Source of the DNA: Lachnospiraceae bacterium
GTDB taxonomy: Bacteria > Bacillota > Clostridia > Lachnospirales > Lachnospiraceae
Assembly (NCBI GenBank): GCA_017463255.1
Contig: JAFTPP010000011.1
Span: 124,001-188,000 of the forward strand
Length of the DNA: 64,000 nt
Reading direction: 5' to 3'
This document shows, piece by piece, positions 26,999-35,071 of the stretch (position 1 is its first letter; the number at the start of each line of letters is the position of its first letter). Below the pieces are notes generated by a model. It did no database searches. It worked only from the letters and a program-made list of their open reading frames with translations, and was not told the origin of the DNA. The position numbers were made by a program, and so were the translations under genes.

Positions 26999-27973
26999 AT
27001 GGGCTATAAACACTTACAGTTTCCAAAAGAATCAGTTTTTTTAGTAACAGGCGGGGCAGGATTTATCGGCTCTAACTTGTGTGAAGCGATTTTGGATATG
27101 GGATATAAAGTAAAATGTCTTGATAATCTGTCAACAGGTAAGCAGGCAAATGTTGATTTTCTGATGGATAGGGAGAATTATACCTTTATCAAAGGCGACA
27201 TCAGGGATTTAGATACCTGCATATCTGCTTGCGAAGGAGTGGATTATGTATTAAATCAGGCGGCTTGGGGAAGTGTGCCCAGAAGTATTGAAATGCCTCT
27301 TCTCTATGAAGAAATTAATATCCGTGGAACCCTTAACATGATGGAAGCGGCAAGAATCCAGGGTGTTAAGAAATTCGTGTATGCATCCAGTTCATCTGTT
27401 TACGGAGATCATCCTGTATTACCCAAAAAAGAAGGTCAGGAAGGAAATCTTTTGTCTCCTTATGCTCTTACGAAGCATGTTTGTGAAGAATACGGTAAAT
27501 TATATAAAAAATTATATGGATTAGATACGTATGGAATGCGTTATTTTAATGTGTTTGGCAGAAGACAGGACCCGGATGGTGTGTATGCGGCGGTAATTCC
27601 TAAGTTTATCAGAATGTTGTTGAATGATGAAGTGCCAACCATTAACGGTGATGGTAAACAGTCCAGGGATTTTACTTATATTGACAATGTAATTGAGGCA
27701 AATTTAAAGGCTTGCCTTGCAAGCAGTGAGGCAGCAGGCAATGCATTTAATATTGCTTATGGCGGCAGGGAATATCTGATAGATATTTATTATGATTTGT
27801 GTAAGGCTCTTGGTAAGGATGTGGAGCCTAACTTTGGCCCTGACAGAGCAGGAGATATTAAACATTCCAATGCCGATATTTCTAAGGCAAAAGAATTATT
27901 AGGGTATGATCCTGATTATGATTTTGAAAAAGGGATTGCTCTTGCAATTGATTGGTATAAAGCGAATTTGTAG
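26999..27973 (+). CDS. NAD-dependent sugar epimerase, WbpP/UDP-GlcNAc 4-epimerase-like
   Basis: A 324-residue extended SDR enzyme. TGGAGFIGSNLCEAI is the NAD site. SSSSVYGD, the SPYALTK catalytic Tyr-x3-Lys, and YFNVFGRRQDPDGVYAAVIPKF follow. The last stretch is typical of the WbpP/TviC group that interconverts UDP-GlcNAc and UDP-GalNAc. Glucose/galactose 4-epimerases (GalE) differ in this region. It probably supplies a GalNAc-type donor to the transferases here. A GTG at 26990 is in frame. The ATG at 26999 is preferred, although the ribosome site is weak for either. It is the first gene after the promoter at 26910. Confidence 0.84.
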   Translation: MGYKHLQFPKESVFLVTGGAGFIGSNLCEAILDMGYKVKCLDNLSTGKQANVDFLMDRENYTFIKGDIRDLDTCISACEGVDYVLNQAAWGSVPRSIEMPLLYEEINIRGTLNMMEAARIQGVKKFVYASSSSVYGDHPVLPKKEGQEGNLLSPYALTKHVCEEYGKLYKKLYGLDTYGMRYFNVFGRRQDPDGVYAAVIPKFIRMLLNDEVPTINGDGKQSRDFTYIDNVIEANLKACLASSEAAGNAFNIAYGGREYLIDIYYDLCKALGKDVEPNFGPDRAGDIKHSNADISKAKELLGYDPDYDFEKGIALAIDWYKANL

Positions 27974-27988
27974 AAAGGTAATGAATCA

Positions 27989-29089
27989 ATGATTCGAGTA
28001 CTTCATATCGTAGGCTCTATGCACCCCGGCGGAATGGAAAACTTCATTATGAATCTATATCGGAATATAGACAGAGACAAAATCCAATTTGACTTTGTGG
28101 TTCATATGAAATTAGAAAATGATTATACAAGACAAATCCGTGAAATGGGTGGTAGAATTTATGAACTTCCGCGATTGACATCTAAACCGTTTGCGAATCT
28201 TAGAAAGCTTTATAAGTTAGTAAAAGAAAAACAGTATAAGGTGGTAGTGCGCCATACTCCGAATGCATTAATTGCACCGCAAATATATGCTGCCAGATGG
28301 GCGGGAGCAACGGTAATCTGCCATTCTCATAATACTACTGATCCCCAGAAATTAATGCATAAAATAGGACGGGTAATGTTAAAGTTAGGGAAGGTAGAAT
28401 ATTTTGCCTGTTCTCAAGAAGCCGGAAAATGGATGTTTGGTAAGAATAAGAAATTTCGTGTGGTACACAATGCAATCGATATAGAAGCATATAGCTATCA
28501 TGTTTCGGGCAGAGAACGGATCCGTAAAGAGTTTTCGCTGGACGATTGCCATGTTTACGGTCATGTGGCTAATTTTATTGAATCAAAAAACCATTCATTC
28601 TTATTGAAGGTTTATAAGGATATTAGTAAGCTGGATGAGGCTGCCCGATTCTTGTGCATAGGTGACGGAAAGCTTAGAGAACAGATAGAAAAAGAAGCGG
28701 AAGCATTAGGAATTCATGATAAAGTAATTTTTACGGGTGTGCGATATGATGTGGCTGACTTTATGTCGTGTATGGATGTATTAGTATTTCCTTCCTTGTT
28801 TGAGGGATTGCCGTTAACTCTTATAGAAGCACAAGCTGCCGGATTACCGTGTCTTGTATCTGATACTATTACAAGAGATGTTAAGGTGACAGATGGATTA
28901 GTGTATTTTTATTCACTGAATAGTTCGTCTTCTGAATGGGCAAAGAAAGCTTATGATTTAGCGCTACAAGCAGATTCAGACCATTCCGGACGCACATGCC
29001 AACGTGAGAATATTGCAAAAGCAGGATATGATATAGAAAAGTTAAAAGAATGGTATGAAACATATTTTATGGAGTGTGCAAATCGATGA
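27989..29089 (+). CDS. Glycosyltransferase family 4
   Basis: A 366-residue GT-B transferase opening VLHIVGSMHPGGMENFIMNLY, an EpsF/CapM-like start. It has the HSHN segment near residue 110. The donor-binding half has ACSQEAGKWMFG, VVHNAID, and FEGLPLTLIEAQAAGLP (the E-x7-E motif near residue 272). AAAGG lies ahead of the ATG. Its stop codon overlaps the start of the next gene as ATGA, which indicates translational coupling with the unusual double-domain GT4. The sugar donor is unknown. Confidence 0.87.
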   Translation: MIRVLHIVGSMHPGGMENFIMNLYRNIDRDKIQFDFVVHMKLENDYTRQIREMGGRIYELPRLTSKPFANLRKLYKLVKEKQYKVVVRHTPNALIAPQIYAARWAGATVICHSHNTTDPQKLMHKIGRVMLKLGKVEYFACSQEAGKWMFGKNKKFRVVHNAIDIEAYSYHVSGRERIRKEFSLDDCHVYGHVANFIESKNHSFLLKVYKDISKLDEAARFLCIGDGKLREQIEKEAEALGIHDKVIFTGVRYDVADFMSCMDVLVFPSLFEGLPLTLIEAQAAGLPCLVSDTITRDVKVTDGLVYFYSLNSSSSEWAKKAYDLALQADSDHSGRTCQRENIAKAGYDIEKLKEWYETYFMECANR

Positions 29090-31260
29090 AAAAGATTGCG
29101 TTTTATATCAATAGTCTGTCAAAAGGTGGGGCAGAAAGAGTGCTACTTAATCTGGCACACTATTTTAAGGAGCAGGGTTATGAGGTAATAATGGTTACCT
29201 CGCGTGTTGCCGAAGAAGAGTATGAGCTGTCACCTTCCATTAAGAGATATATAACAGACGATATTAAGAAGAATTCGTTAATGGGAAGAATACGTTATGT
29301 ATTCCAAAGACATAAATTTTTACAAAAGATTTGGGAAAACGAGAAACCTGACTATATCGTTTCGTTTATAGGAAAGATGAATATCTTTGCGTTGATGACA
29401 GCAAAAAAATTTAAGATACCTGTGTATGTATCTGTGCGTAATGATCCTAAAACAGAATATGCAACACGCTCAATGAGAGTGTTGATGAAACATTATTTCA
29501 AATATGCTAAGAAAATTATTGTTCAAACGGGGGAAGCAAAGCAGTATTTTTCGTCACGGTTACAAGAGAAAATAGTAATTTTACCAAACTCACTGTCAGA
29601 ACAGTTTATGGTCGAACGATATGAAGGGGAACGAGCGAATGAAATTGTTACGGTGGGGCGTATCGATGGACAAAAAAATCACGCTTTGCTTATAAAAGCG
29701 TTTGCGAAGATTCATTGTAATCATCCAGAAACGGTCCTTCGCATTTATGGAGGATGTCCTAAAGGAAATGATACGTTGGAAAAGCTTAAAGCCCTAAGTG
29801 AAGAATTAAATATTTCTGATTGTGTTTTCTTTGAGGGAAAACAGAGTCATATTGAAGAGAAAATATATAAATCAAGATTATTTGTGTTATCTTCTGATTT
29901 TGAAGGAATGCCCAATGCATTGTTAGAGGCTATGTCTCTGGGGCTTGCGGTGATTTCTACGGACTGCCCCTGTGGAGGGCCGCGCGAGATAATCAGGGAT
30001 GAAGAAAATGGATTATTAGTACCGGTGGGAGAAGTAGATTCTTTGGCGATGGCTATGGACAGGGTGTTAGCTTCACCTGAAATGGCAGAAGAAATGGGGC
30101 GCAATGCAGCAAAGATTCAAGATATATTAAATCCACAAGAGGTTAATAAAATGTGGCTAAATACCATTGAAAAACGAAAAATCGTACTCTATTTAGGAAG
30201 TCTTATAAAAGGTGGTACAGAACATGTAGCAGTTAATTTGGCAGAATATTTTTCTTCTATTGGTTGGGAAGTTACTATTGTGACAAAGCTTAAGGGAGAA
30301 GAAGAGTATGAAATATCGGATTCCATCTTACGTATACTTGCGGATATTGAAGGAGATGAAATAACACATAGTAGAGTGCGTAATCTTTTGCGAAGAATCA
30401 AAAAACTTCGTAGAATTTTTGGAGAACTGAATCCGGATATTGTACTGTCACTGAATGGGAAAAACAATTTTATGGCAATCCGCGCGGCAAAGAAACTTAA
30501 GATTCCGGTAGTGGTATCCGTAAGAAGTGCTCCGGAACGTGAATATAAGAGCCGTAGTATGTCACTCCTTGTAAATCCTATGTTTAAGAGGGCAGCAGGA
30601 GTGGTGTTACAGACACAGGACGCTAAGGCATATTTTAAGCCTGCGGTTCAAAAGAAAGCTGTGATTCTCCCGAATTCTTTAAAAACACAGTTTATCAAAC
30701 CTTATTATGACGGAGTGCGTAATAACAGAATCGTAACGGTAGGAAGACTGGATGATAATAAGAATCAAATTATGCTGATTAAAGCATTTGAGAAGGTTGC
30801 AGAGGAATTCCCACAGATGGAACTTGCCCTTTATGGAGATGGTCCAAGCCGTAAAAAATGGGAAGACTATGTGCAGGAAAGCCCTTTTGCGCAGCGCATC
30901 CATTTTATGGGACTTTCAGATGAAATATACAATAAGATTGACCGTGATAGAATTTTTGTACTGCCCTCCATTATGGAAGGAATGCCTAATGCCTTGATTG
31001 AAGCTATGGCATTAGGATTAGCAGTTGTTTCTACTGATTGTCCGTGTGGCGGACCGAAAGATTTGTTGGGGCAGAATGAAAACGGTCTGTTGGTTCCTGT
31101 GAATGATGTGGATGCCACGGCAGACGCACTTCGTAAGATATTAACAGATTCGGAACTTGAAAAGCAGCTTGGCAGAAAGGCTTACGAAAAAGCACAGGAG
31201 ATGGATCCGGATAAAGTAAATCTTATGTGGCAGGAATATTTAGAGTCTAAGATGAAATAA
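29086..31260 (+). CDS. Duplicated GT4-GT4 fusion glycosyltransferase
   Basis: A 724-residue protein made of two complete GT4 units in tandem (about residues 1-362 and 365-724). Each unit begins with a matching KGG(A/T)E segment, has an equivalent VSVR(N/S)xP strand and ILPNSL, and ends in the same donor site: EGMPNAL-EAM-LGLAV-STDCPCGGP occurs in both with few changes. The similarity points to internal gene duplication rather than fusion of unrelated enzymes. It could add two consecutive sugars, or one half may be regulatory. Both halves keep the E-x7-E residues. The ATG at 29086 overlaps the previous stop. A GTG at 29074 is also in frame. Confidence 0.88.
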   Translation: MKKIAFYINSLSKGGAERVLLNLAHYFKEQGYEVIMVTSRVAEEEYELSPSIKRYITDDIKKNSLMGRIRYVFQRHKFLQKIWENEKPDYIVSFIGKMNIFALMTAKKFKIPVYVSVRNDPKTEYATRSMRVLMKHYFKYAKKIIVQTGEAKQYFSSRLQEKIVILPNSLSEQFMVERYEGERANEIVTVGRIDGQKNHALLIKAFAKIHCNHPETVLRIYGGCPKGNDTLEKLKALSEELNISDCVFFEGKQSHIEEKIYKSRLFVLSSDFEGMPNALLEAMSLGLAVISTDCPCGGPREIIRDEENGLLVPVGEVDSLAMAMDRVLASPEMAEEMGRNAAKIQDILNPQEVNKMWLNTIEKRKIVLYLGSLIKGGTEHVAVNLAEYFSSIGWEVTIVTKLKGEEEYEISDSILRILADIEGDEITHSRVRNLLRRIKKLRRIFGELNPDIVLSLNGKNNFMAIRAAKKLKIPVVVSVRSAPEREYKSRSMSLLVNPMFKRAAGVVLQTQDAKAYFKPAVQKKAVILPNSLKTQFIKPYYDGVRNNRIVTVGRLDDNKNQIMLIKAFEKVAEEFPQMELALYGDGPSRKKWEDYVQESPFAQRIHFMGLSDEIYNKIDRDRIFVLPSIMEGMPNALIEAMALGLAVVSTDCPCGGPKDLLGQNENGLLVPVNDVDATADALRKILTDSELEKQLGRKAYEKAQEMDPDKVNLMWQEYLESKMK

Positions 31261-31264
31261 GGAA

Positions 31265-31465
31265 AAAGACATTGGGTTTGCAGATGGTTCCATAAAAGTG
31301 TTTTATAATACGAAGGGAACAAAGTGTAATGTATCAGATGATACAAAGCAACTTCTTAATCATCTCAACAGCCGGCTGGCAGAGCTGGGCAGAACAGAAG
31401 ATATATTGAAAGAAGCGAATGACAAGGAGTATCAGGAGTTGTTGTTTGATGAGTTTTCTTTGTAA
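31265..31465 (+). pseudogene. Remnant of an Rpn/PD-(D/E)XK-family gene (C-terminal fragment)
   Basis: An open frame of about 66 codons without a start or a ribosome site fills most of the 229-bp gap. It encodes DIGFADGSIKVFYNTKGTK, then SDDTKQLLNHLNSRLAELG, and ends with TAA. The pattern (a strand with TKGTK, then an acidic helix with LLNHL) matches the C-terminal part of Rpn/PD-(D/E)XK-family proteins common in Lachnospiraceae. The N-terminal nuclease core is missing, so it looks like a decayed insertion. The match is from memory of the family. Confidence 0.5.
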
Positions 31466-31489
31466 TATTTTGGGAGTGAAAGGTGACGT

Positions 31490-32233
31490 ATGCTTACAAT
31501 AAGTCGAAAAAAGCATGGAATTGAGTTTATTGACTGTTGGTATGCCGATGAAACATTGAAGAAAAAGGGCATTATACGGTATTATCAGTCCATAAAACCA
31601 ATTGGGAAAAAAACAGAATCCTTTGATACTTTACTTACAGATTTGACAGAGTGTGAGGAAGAAATCATTGCCCGATTTGCCAAAAACTGTAAGTACAAGG
31701 TAAATCGTGCTCCCAGAGAGGGGGTAACGGTTACTTGTATCCAGAAACAGGATATTACGGATGAAAAGATACAGGAATTTGTTATTTTTTATTCTGAGTT
31801 TTATGCAAGTAAGGGTTATGAATCAGTCAATCAGGAAAAACTTTCAGAAGAATTAAAAAGATACCGTGATGCAGGGGCATTGTCGATTCATGTGGCGTAT
31901 TTAAATGATATTCCGGTGGTATATCATACCCACGTGATTACAGATAAATATGCAAGGCTTTTTCATTCAGCGTCTTTGTATCGCGTGATTGAAGGAGTTA
32001 ATCCCAATGTTGTGGGAATGGCAAACCGCTATCTACATAAGGTGGACATGCTTCAGTATAAAGATATGGGAATAGATACCTATGACTGGGGTGGTGCGGG
32101 AAAAGGTGAGGAGGTTGCCAATATTACCGAGTTTAAGGAGTCTTTCGGAGGGACTCCGGCAGTGTTCTATCATGGAGAAGAAGTGAGAGGATTGAAAGCT
32201 AAGTTATTTAAGATACTGATAAGCTTTATGTAA
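31490..32233 (+). CDS. FemAB/GNAT-fold acyl- or aminoacyltransferase
   Basis: A 247-residue protein with one recognisable GNAT-like half. KNCKYKVNRAPREGVTV corresponds to the KxxxxIRKA segment of the larger relative at 23685. The C-terminal YDWGGAGKGEEVANITEFKESFGG is the family's closing motif. It is shorter than FemAB proteins and resembles the acetyltransferases of the BioF2-like group found in polysaccharide loci. AAAGG lies before the ATG. It precedes the asparagine synthase gene by 16 bp. Together these could modify a sugar amine or carboxyl with an acyl or amide group. The substrate is unknown. Confidence 0.68.
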   Translation: MLTISRKKHGIEFIDCWYADETLKKKGIIRYYQSIKPIGKKTESFDTLLTDLTECEEEIIARFAKNCKYKVNRAPREGVTVTCIQKQDITDEKIQEFVIFYSEFYASKGYESVNQEKLSEELKRYRDAGALSIHVAYLNDIPVVYHTHVITDKYARLFHSASLYRVIEGVNPNVVGMANRYLHKVDMLQYKDMGIDTYDWGGAGKGEEVANITEFKESFGGTPAVFYHGEEVRGLKAKLFKILISFM

Positions 32234-32249
32234 TCAGGAAAGGAGTAAT

Positions 32250-34169
32250 ATGTGCGGTATTGCAGGAATTGTGCGGTGTGATGAGCATGCAGTCGATAAT
32301 ATTTTACAAATGAATAAAGCCATGCACCATAGAGGCCCTGACGCCGGTGACTATTACTTGGATAAAGAGCATGGAGTTATTTTCGGTCATAGAAGATTGT
32401 CTATTGTAGACTTAAGTGAGAATGGGGCTCAGCCCATGAAATCCCATAGTGAACGGTTTGTTATCTGTTACAATGGGGAAATTTATAATTATCAGAAATT
32501 GCAGGCCAAGATGGCAGCAGAAGGTGTGCTGTCAACGTTACGCGGAACCTCTGACACAGAGGTTATCTTAGAGGCCTTTGAACATTATGGCGTAAAAGAA
32601 GCCCTTTCCTATATGAAGGGTATGTTTGCATTAGCTCTTTACGACAGAAAAGAGAAAAAAATATATCTGACAAGAGATAGAGTGGGAGAGAAACCACTCT
32701 ATTTTGGCATGGTAAACGGCAGCTTTGTTTTTGCATCTGATCTTGCGTGTATTAAGGCATTAAAAGGCTTTGATGCTCCGATTTATAAGGAAGTATTGGG
32801 ACTATATTTTCAATATGGATATATTCCTGCCCCCTATTCCATTTATGAGGGGATTTATAAATTGGAACCGGGTAAAATCCTGACTTTAGATGTTGCAACT
32901 TTGCAATATGACATAGAAGCTTACTGGGATATGAAAGAGGTGGCATTGCGTGGCCAAAAGAACCTGTTTACAGGAAGTGAAGAAGAGGCTTCGGATGAAC
33001 TGGAACGTTTGTTAAAGGGTGCTATTAAGGAGCAAATGATTGCGGATGTTCCCCTTGGTGCCTTTTTGTCAGGCGGAATTGACAGCTCTCTTATTGTAAG
33101 TCTTATGCAGAGTCAGAGCGAACGCCCCGTGAAAACCTTTACCATTGGTTTTGAGGTGGCAGGGTATAATGAAGCAGAATTTGCCGGTGAGATAGCCAAG
33201 CATTTAGGTACGGAGCATACAGAATTATATGTTGGCAAAAAAGAAGCAATGGAAGTTTTGCAACATATGCCTATAGCTTATACAGAACCATTTGCTGATT
33301 CTTCCCAGATACCTACCATGTTGGTAAGTAAGCTAACAAGACAACATGTAACGGTAAGTCTTAGCGGTGACGCCGGAGATGAATTGTTCTGCGGTTACAA
33401 TGCATATGGTGTTGCAAGAAGTGAAATGGAAAAACTTAAGAACCGCTTTGGAAAGATACCGAAAGCCATAAGGAAACTGTCCGGTACAGTGGCAGGACAA
33501 CTTGCGGGACCGAATTCAGATACACTTTATAAGATGGCCAACTTTTTTACCATCAAAAGTGAAGAAAAAGAACATGCAAGAAAAGGATTAGAGGACTCCA
33601 AAACTCTTTACCTTGCTAAGCATGAACCCAAAAGCGGATACCAATTTGGAAAGCATCACATTTTAACTTGTATGAATTCCGCATATCAAACGGGGTATTT
33701 GGAAGGTGTAGAGAACAATCTGATGCTCATGGACTTATTACAGTATCACCCGGACGATATTTTGGTCAAAGTGGACAGAGCAGGAATGTTTTATTCTTTG
33801 GAAACAAGAATTCCGTTACTGGATAAGGATGTGGTGGAATATGCATGGACATTACCTCTTGCATATAAATATGCAGAGGGTGTTACCAAGCGGGCTATGC
33901 GGAATGTGTTATACCGCTATGTTCCAAAAGAAATGATGGAACGTCCTAAAAAGGGCTTTAGTGTGCCAATGGCAGAATGGTTAAAACAAGGCGAAATGCA
34001 TGTTTGGGCAGAAGATATTTTGCATGACGGAAAACAATATCTGTCAGAATATCTGAATGTAAAACTAATTGAGCAAATGTGGCGCGATTTTAACGATAAA
34101 GGCATTTTTACAGAAAAACTTTGGAACGTATTAATGTTAGAGCAATGGATGCTTGCAAATCGCAAGTAA
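32250..34169 (+). CDS. asnB: Glutamine-hydrolysing asparagine synthase (AsnB-type)
   Basis: A 639-residue two-domain amidotransferase. Cys2, exposed after removal of the first methionine (MCGIAG), is the glutaminase nucleophile. HRGPD, YNGEIYN and the SDTE motif complete that domain. The synthetase domain begins near residue 245 with the ATP-pyrophosphatase loop SGGIDSS (274-280). It later has SGDAGDELFCGYN and VKVDRAGMFYSLETRIPLLD. Such AsnB homologues occur in O-antigen and capsule loci, where some amidate uronic acids. Its place between a FemAB-like gene and a deacetylase-like gene suggests sugar modification, but ordinary asparagine synthesis is not excluded. AAAGGAG precedes the ATG. Confidence 0.9.
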   Translation: MCGIAGIVRCDEHAVDNILQMNKAMHHRGPDAGDYYLDKEHGVIFGHRRLSIVDLSENGAQPMKSHSERFVICYNGEIYNYQKLQAKMAAEGVLSTLRGTSDTEVILEAFEHYGVKEALSYMKGMFALALYDRKEKKIYLTRDRVGEKPLYFGMVNGSFVFASDLACIKALKGFDAPIYKEVLGLYFQYGYIPAPYSIYEGIYKLEPGKILTLDVATLQYDIEAYWDMKEVALRGQKNLFTGSEEEASDELERLLKGAIKEQMIADVPLGAFLSGGIDSSLIVSLMQSQSERPVKTFTIGFEVAGYNEAEFAGEIAKHLGTEHTELYVGKKEAMEVLQHMPIAYTEPFADSSQIPTMLVSKLTRQHVTVSLSGDAGDELFCGYNAYGVARSEMEKLKNRFGKIPKAIRKLSGTVAGQLAGPNSDTLYKMANFFTIKSEEKEHARKGLEDSKTLYLAKHEPKSGYQFGKHHILTCMNSAYQTGYLEGVENNLMLMDLLQYHPDDILVKVDRAGMFYSLETRIPLLDKDVVEYAWTLPLAYKYAEGVTKRAMRNVLYRYVPKEMMERPKKGFSVPMAEWLKQGEMHVWAEDILHDGKQYLSEYLNVKLIEQMWRDFNDKGIFTEKLWNVLMLEQWMLANRK

Positions 34170-34186
34170 GGTGTTGGAGATAAAAA

Positions 34187-35050
34187 ATGGGTAAATCAGT
34201 GCTTACCATACGCCTGGATGATATTACCCCCGATATGGATTGGGGTAAATTTGAAAGGCTGAAAGCAATATTTGATAAATATGGAATAAAACCTTTGATA
34301 GGTGTGGTGCCTGATAATCAGGATCCCAAATTAAAGGTGGGAAAGGCACGCGCTGACTTCTGGGAGTATATCTTAGAACTGCAAAAAGACGGGTGGAGTA
34401 TTTCACAACATGGGTATACTCATGTGTATGATTCCCAAAACGGCGGATTACTGGGTTTGCATCGTTTTTCGGAGTTTGCCGGATTACCGTACGAAGTTCA
34501 GTTTGACCGGTTAAAAAGGGGACAGGAAATTTTGCAAAGTCATGGCATCTATGCTACAATATTCATGGCTCCGGGACATACCTTTGATGAGAATACATTG
34601 AAGGCACTAAAAGAACTGGATTTTCAGTATGTAACAGATGGTTATGCAAGCGAGCCGTACAAAAGAAGCGGTCTTACATTTATTCCGTGTAAGATATCAA
34701 GTCCCAAAGCAGTAACGGGTTATGATACCTTATGCCTTCATTTGAATCATATGTCAGAGGCAGAAATGGAAGAGCTTCATAAGTTCCTTGGAAATAATAA
34801 AGATTTAGTGGTGTCTTATGCAAAAGTTCTGGATGAAGACTTTCATAAGGAGTATAATGATAAGATAGCCTCAGAGGAAGAAAAAGCCTTGAGGGCACGC
34901 AATAAGCGTAAGAATGTGGCTAATGATACTGTGATGCAACGTTATTTACAGCGTACCTACAGTGAGAAAAAGTGGCTAAAACAAATCAAAAGAATCCTTG
35001 GACTTCCAAGACTTATGGTAGAACTTCTGATTCGTAAGATAAAAAAATAA
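34187..35050 (+). CDS. Polysaccharide deacetylase-like protein (DUF2334 type)
   Basis: A 287-residue protein with the NodB-like barrel layout. TIRLDD near residue 9 supplies the first metal and catalytic aspartates. SQHGYTHV near residue 80 supplies the histidine pair. APGHTFDENTLKAL near residue 130 is the typical DUF2334/NodB-related segment. There is no signal peptide or membrane helix, so it acts in the cytoplasm, for example on a sugar nucleotide or lipid-linked sugar. The C-terminus is long, helical and basic (about residues 215-287), which may bind membranes. It lies 17 bp after asnB and 21 bp before an ABC flippase gene. Confidence 0.75.
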   Translation: MGKSVLTIRLDDITPDMDWGKFERLKAIFDKYGIKPLIGVVPDNQDPKLKVGKARADFWEYILELQKDGWSISQHGYTHVYDSQNGGLLGLHRFSEFAGLPYEVQFDRLKRGQEILQSHGIYATIFMAPGHTFDENTLKALKELDFQYVTDGYASEPYKRSGLTFIPCKISSPKAVTGYDTLCLHLNHMSEAEMEELHKFLGNNKDLVVSYAKVLDEDFHKEYNDKIASEEEKALRARNKRKNVANDTVMQRYLQRTYSEKKWLKQIKRILGLPRLMVELLIRKIKK

Positions 35051-35071
35051 GAAACTCTTATTGGGAGAGAT

